The notes under the pieces were generated by a model. The model had not been told where the DNA came from. It was given only the letters and a program-made list of their open reading frames with translations, and searched no databases. DNA of 64,000 bases from Epiperipatus broadwayi (Eukaryota; Onychophora; Udeonychophora; Euonychophora; Peripatidae). Positions 61,081 to 64,000 of this stretch are shown here, piece after piece. Position 1 is the first letter of the stretch. Each line of letters opens with the position of its first letter. The stretch covers positions 3,081,127 through 3,145,126 of the forward strand of contig JAQFVV010006272.1 of NCBI GenBank assembly GCA_028023455.1, in the 5' to 3' direction. Position numbers and translations under genes: made by a program.

Positions 61081-62110
61081 AAATATATGATCCCAGAATG
61101 AACATTTCATGCTGAAACAGCTCTCATCAGTTAGCCTAGATCACAATCTCTTACACATAATTTGTCAAATTTACTGCTCTCATGATAAAAACCACTTAAT
61201 ATATAAGAGATAGTGATTTATGCCAACTGACAAGTACTGGTTTTACATGAAATATGCATTTTGTGGATCATGTATTTGTCATTTGTTTCTGACAACACTC
61301 CTCTGCAAGATATTAAAAGTGGATAGAAAGTGGTGTAGTGAAAATTACAATAAAGAAATATTATTCACTAAATGGATAATCTCTAGTTTGATGAATTACT
61401 AAAAATTATTAATATACTTTCATTAAATTGTTTGTATCAAAATTGTGATGGCAGCACTTATAAATTAAATTGTAAGAATTGGCTATCTATATATATGGAA
61501 CAATAATAAAGTTATATGTAAAAGATTATAATCTGGGCTGACTAATAAATGCTTATTTACTGTGAAATGTGGTTCTTGGATATTATACAGTTTTTACACA
61601 TGTCTTTGGTTATATGTTTATGATTATATCTTTCCAGAAGATGTTAGAAACATATAAAAACCAGTTCTTACTTTGTGTGAAAGTGGTGTAATAAAAATTG
61701 CATTAGAAATATTAGACATTAAATGAATAATCTCCAGTCTAATGAATGACTAACAAAAATTATTAATATTCTTCTATTAAATAATTTGTGTCAAAGTTGT
61801 GAGGGCAGTAAGTTTGACATTATTTAAACTGTAGTAATTGGTTGTCTATATATACTGAACAATGATAAAGATATGTGTAAGAGATTGTGATCTGGGCTAA
61901 ACTGATAAGTGTTAATTCTGCACAAAATGTGCATCTTAAGAATTATACATCTTTTCCACTTGTCTTTGATCATATGTCTATGATTAAATCCCTCTACAAG
62001 GTATCAAAAGTGGATGGAAACAAGTCACCATCTTGTAAGGGAGTGGTTTACTGATAATTACACTTCAGAAAAATTTATTAAGTGGAGAATCTCTAATCCG
62101 AAGAATATCT
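61081..62110. mobile_element. Hammerhead-repeat array, decayed (one inverted + three direct units)
   Basis: An inverted partial unit (core at 61105-61130) is followed by three direct units with cores near 61227, 61540 and 61897, about 310-360 bp apart. Shared blocks are GTCAAAGTTGTGAGGGCAG, GATAATCTCTAG, AGAGATTGTGATCTGGGCTA and AGTGGATGGAAA. The same blocks occur in the 28-kb dimer. It sits inside the endonuclease part of the LINE: the reading of the LINE stops at 62110 and resumes below 61080. Confidence 0.65.
61105..61130 (-). ncRNA. Hammerhead-type ribozyme core
   Basis: CTGATGA, a four-pair stem II around a short loop, and GAAA are intact on the minus strand. The direct units nearby have mutated cores (CTGACAA at 61227, CTGATAA at about 61900), so this is the best preserved copy of the array. 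Confidence 0.55.
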
Positions 62111-62780
62111 AGTAAAAATCATTAATATTAAAGCCCATTGTTTTAAGCATAGATGCAACTATGTTCCTTTGTAGTAGTTTTTCTGTCTAAACAAAGTGTT
62201 TTGACGGTCAAATCATGTGTTGTGCATATGTTCAATAATAACAAACCATTTGAATTTATAGTTCCCATACCATTATTTCTAATATCTTTTTGTCATAGTT
62301 TTCTATTTGTACCAATCATTCATTAAATCCACCAAGAAACATTTGATCTTATTAATGGTATAATTGTAATAATGCCATCTGACAAAGAATAAAAGCTTTT
62401 CTAAATTTTTTGAATCTAAATTTGAAGTATAATACTGATAAATTGAGCTCTAGTACTATTATGCAATGCAAGTTTAAAGATCATTAACATTTCATTAATA
62501 CAATGAGGAATCCAAGTAATGAAAAATACTAAATTAGATTTTACAGCAAATGTTATGCCATACATTCTTCTTTTACAGTGGATCTTTATCTTAAAAAAAT
62601 TTTGTATCTTCATTTCTCTGGGAGACAAGGTATGCTAAAATAAAGTTATATACATTTTAAATCTTTACCATTTTTTAGCCACAAGTGCAGTCCTCTTTCT
62701 GGTTTTAAAGTATTTACATCAAGTAAAGATCACACATTCCATGTATCTATATTTAGAAAATAAATCAGATTTATATTTGT

Positions 62781-64000
62781 AATACCATTACCACTAATGT
62801 AATTCTACTTATTTTTATTATTTCTATTGTTGAAATGAGTAATCTGCCATGCATGGCAACCTAGCCAGACTGTGGTTGACAGGACAATTTTAGACCACAT
62901 TTTTAGGACCGTCTACTTGTATAGTAGGCACTCAACCCAGGAATAAGCCTGTTTAAACATAAATCCTTGCCAGCTGAAACTTTTGTTTCACTTACATCTA
63001 ATTCCAAACTATCTCAGTAGTGATTGCACTGCCTCAAAAAAGATTATAACCAATGACTACTTTCCTACTATACCAGTCCTCATTATTGGTTTCTAAATTC
63101 TTACGGGTTTGAACCAAAAAGAAGAAACAAAAAAGAAATATTAAAATCAGATATACTGTGTGTATAGTCAAATGATGAAAATATTATTGCTCAAGAACAC
63201 AATTCCATTGTCATAGTTATTGTAAGATGTTTGATGTTATGATAGGCTCACGATGACTGGGTTTTACTATAAGTGACTGAAAAAAAAAAAAAGAGAGATG
63301 AAAAGACTATTAGAAACTGTACCTAGCTTTTGATGAATCGACATCTTACCCTATAGGGCATCAGAGGGCTCTTGATGAGGCTGTTCATTTGGTATTTACA
63401 GCTAAAGGCCATTCCACTATTCATGAACTGTGGAACCTGTTAGTAGCTTGAGAAAAGTATATGACTACTGGGAATGTACATTTTACACAAATATATTGTA
63501 ATGCTCTTAAATATATATGTTGTAAAACACACACACATATATATATGCATTATATATATGCATTATATATACTTTCATAATTTAAGAAAATAAAGTAAAA
63601 AGAAAAATAGCTTAAGAAATAAATTTTAAGAAATAATTAAAATATAGTGATCAGATCTTAAGTAGATTTGTTTTATGAATAATAAGGAAGAGGAAAGAGA
63701 ATCCAGTTTAAATAAAAATTCAGAACCCATTCTCTTCTTTTTATAATTAAAAAGGAAATAAATTTTAAAATATTATGAAAATAGAAATGAACTCAAAATA
63801 TAATTAAACAATAAAATTGATTTAATAAAGGTAATCTTTGTAAACTATCTCATTGGCAGGAATGCCATTAAATTTTGGAAAGATTCATGGCTGATAAGAT
63901 AGGACATTAATCTAAGAAAAAGATTAGATAAATCATTTTAATTAAAAAACTAAAACTAAAAATTTGATTAAAGTGGACAATAGAAGAGGAAGCTATAAAA
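62781..64000. other. A+T-rich spacer, partly LINE 5' region
   Basis: 62800-63100 may be the 5' untranslated part of the minus-strand LINE. The remainder holds (CA)n/(TA)n microsatellites at 63520-63570 and no gene that I can recognise. Confidence 0.4.

Larger units (their letters stand above)
58640..62780 (-). pseudogene. Old RTE-type LINE, nearly complete, doubly interrupted
   Basis: Read on the minus strand, an endonuclease (62780-62110) shows ITFAVKSNLVFFITWIPHCI, LALHNSTRAQFISI, then NGMGTINSNGLLLLNICTTH and NTLFRQKNYYKGT. After the hammerhead array the linker shows NSDWLSDNDHIISDLI and RIFYNAMKATYGPKKW. The RT gives ILPIFKNKGNKQDCSNDNGI (60090-60045), LFITAKIL, DLYVAFIDW (59740), GIKQECVCSTLF (59560) and a YANDCLIFA trace (59370) in place of YADD. 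Many stops and shifts. The array at 61081-62110 and the SINE at 59925-60032 inserted later. The 5' untranslated part probably extends towards 63100. Confidence 0.7.

Overview
The window is a strongly A+T-rich stretch of animal nuclear DNA. I found no host protein-coding gene, rRNA or functional tRNA gene. Every coding trace I can support belongs to a transposable element. The mixture includes RTE-clade LINEs, Penelope-like elements with a GIY-YIG domain, hammerhead-type ribozyme repeats, tRNA-derived SINEs, Ty3/Gypsy-type LTR elements and relics of DNA transposons. This points to a repeat-rich invertebrate. An arthropod or a lophotrochozoan such as a cephalopod would fit, but the sequence does not decide between them. 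It is probably intergenic or deep intronic.

Layout. 1-2.46 kb: spacer, then a foldback element with 53-bp terminal inverted repeats and an inverted partial copy. 2.46-9.56 kb (E1): a young LTR retrotransposon with 2.3-kb LTRs and a gag gene but no pol. 9.77-13.33 kb: a Penelope-like element split by a 2.9-kb insertion (E2), followed tail-to-tail by a second Penelope fragment on the minus strand (to 14.58 kb). 16.8-18.8 kb: a TIR element (D1a). 20.2-23.0 kb: a nearly complete but broken RTE LINE. 24.6-26.7 kb: an LTR-like element on the minus strand (E5). 28.2-28.8 kb: a tandem dimer of hammerhead repeats. 30.8-35.2 kb: SINEs and an RTE fossil. 37.1-37.9 kb: palindromes. 39.07-40.50 kb: a second hammerhead array (one inverted and three direct units) inside a 16-bp target duplication. 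40.5-45.0 kb: TIR element D1b with a transposase trace, a hAT-like relic and TIR element D2. 45.9-58.2 kb: three different LTR-type elements (E6, E3, E4) in a row, same orientation, separated only by (AT)n. 58.6-62.8 kb: an old LINE on the minus strand, cut by a SINE and by a third hammerhead array.

Two systems stand out. The first is a group of long-LTR elements (E1, E2, E3, E4, E5, E6). They sit in (AT)n tracts or next to ATAT, begin with TGTRCC or TGTAAC, and in three families start with a perfect 8-bp terminal hairpin. Three families carry the same splice-donor-like motif CCTAG|GTAAA. None encodes a reverse transcriptase here, so all must rely on enzymes from elsewhere. Each insertion duplicates its AT target, so the same spot can be hit repeatedly, which explains the E6-E3-E4 chain. 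The second is a family of roughly 340-480-bp tandem units, each with a hammerhead core (CUGAUGA, stem II, GAAA). They occur at three loci, one of them a clean insertion with a 16-bp target duplication, which implies retroposition of tandem or circular RNA-derived DNA. Penelope-like elements in the same window are candidate helpers; that link is inference.
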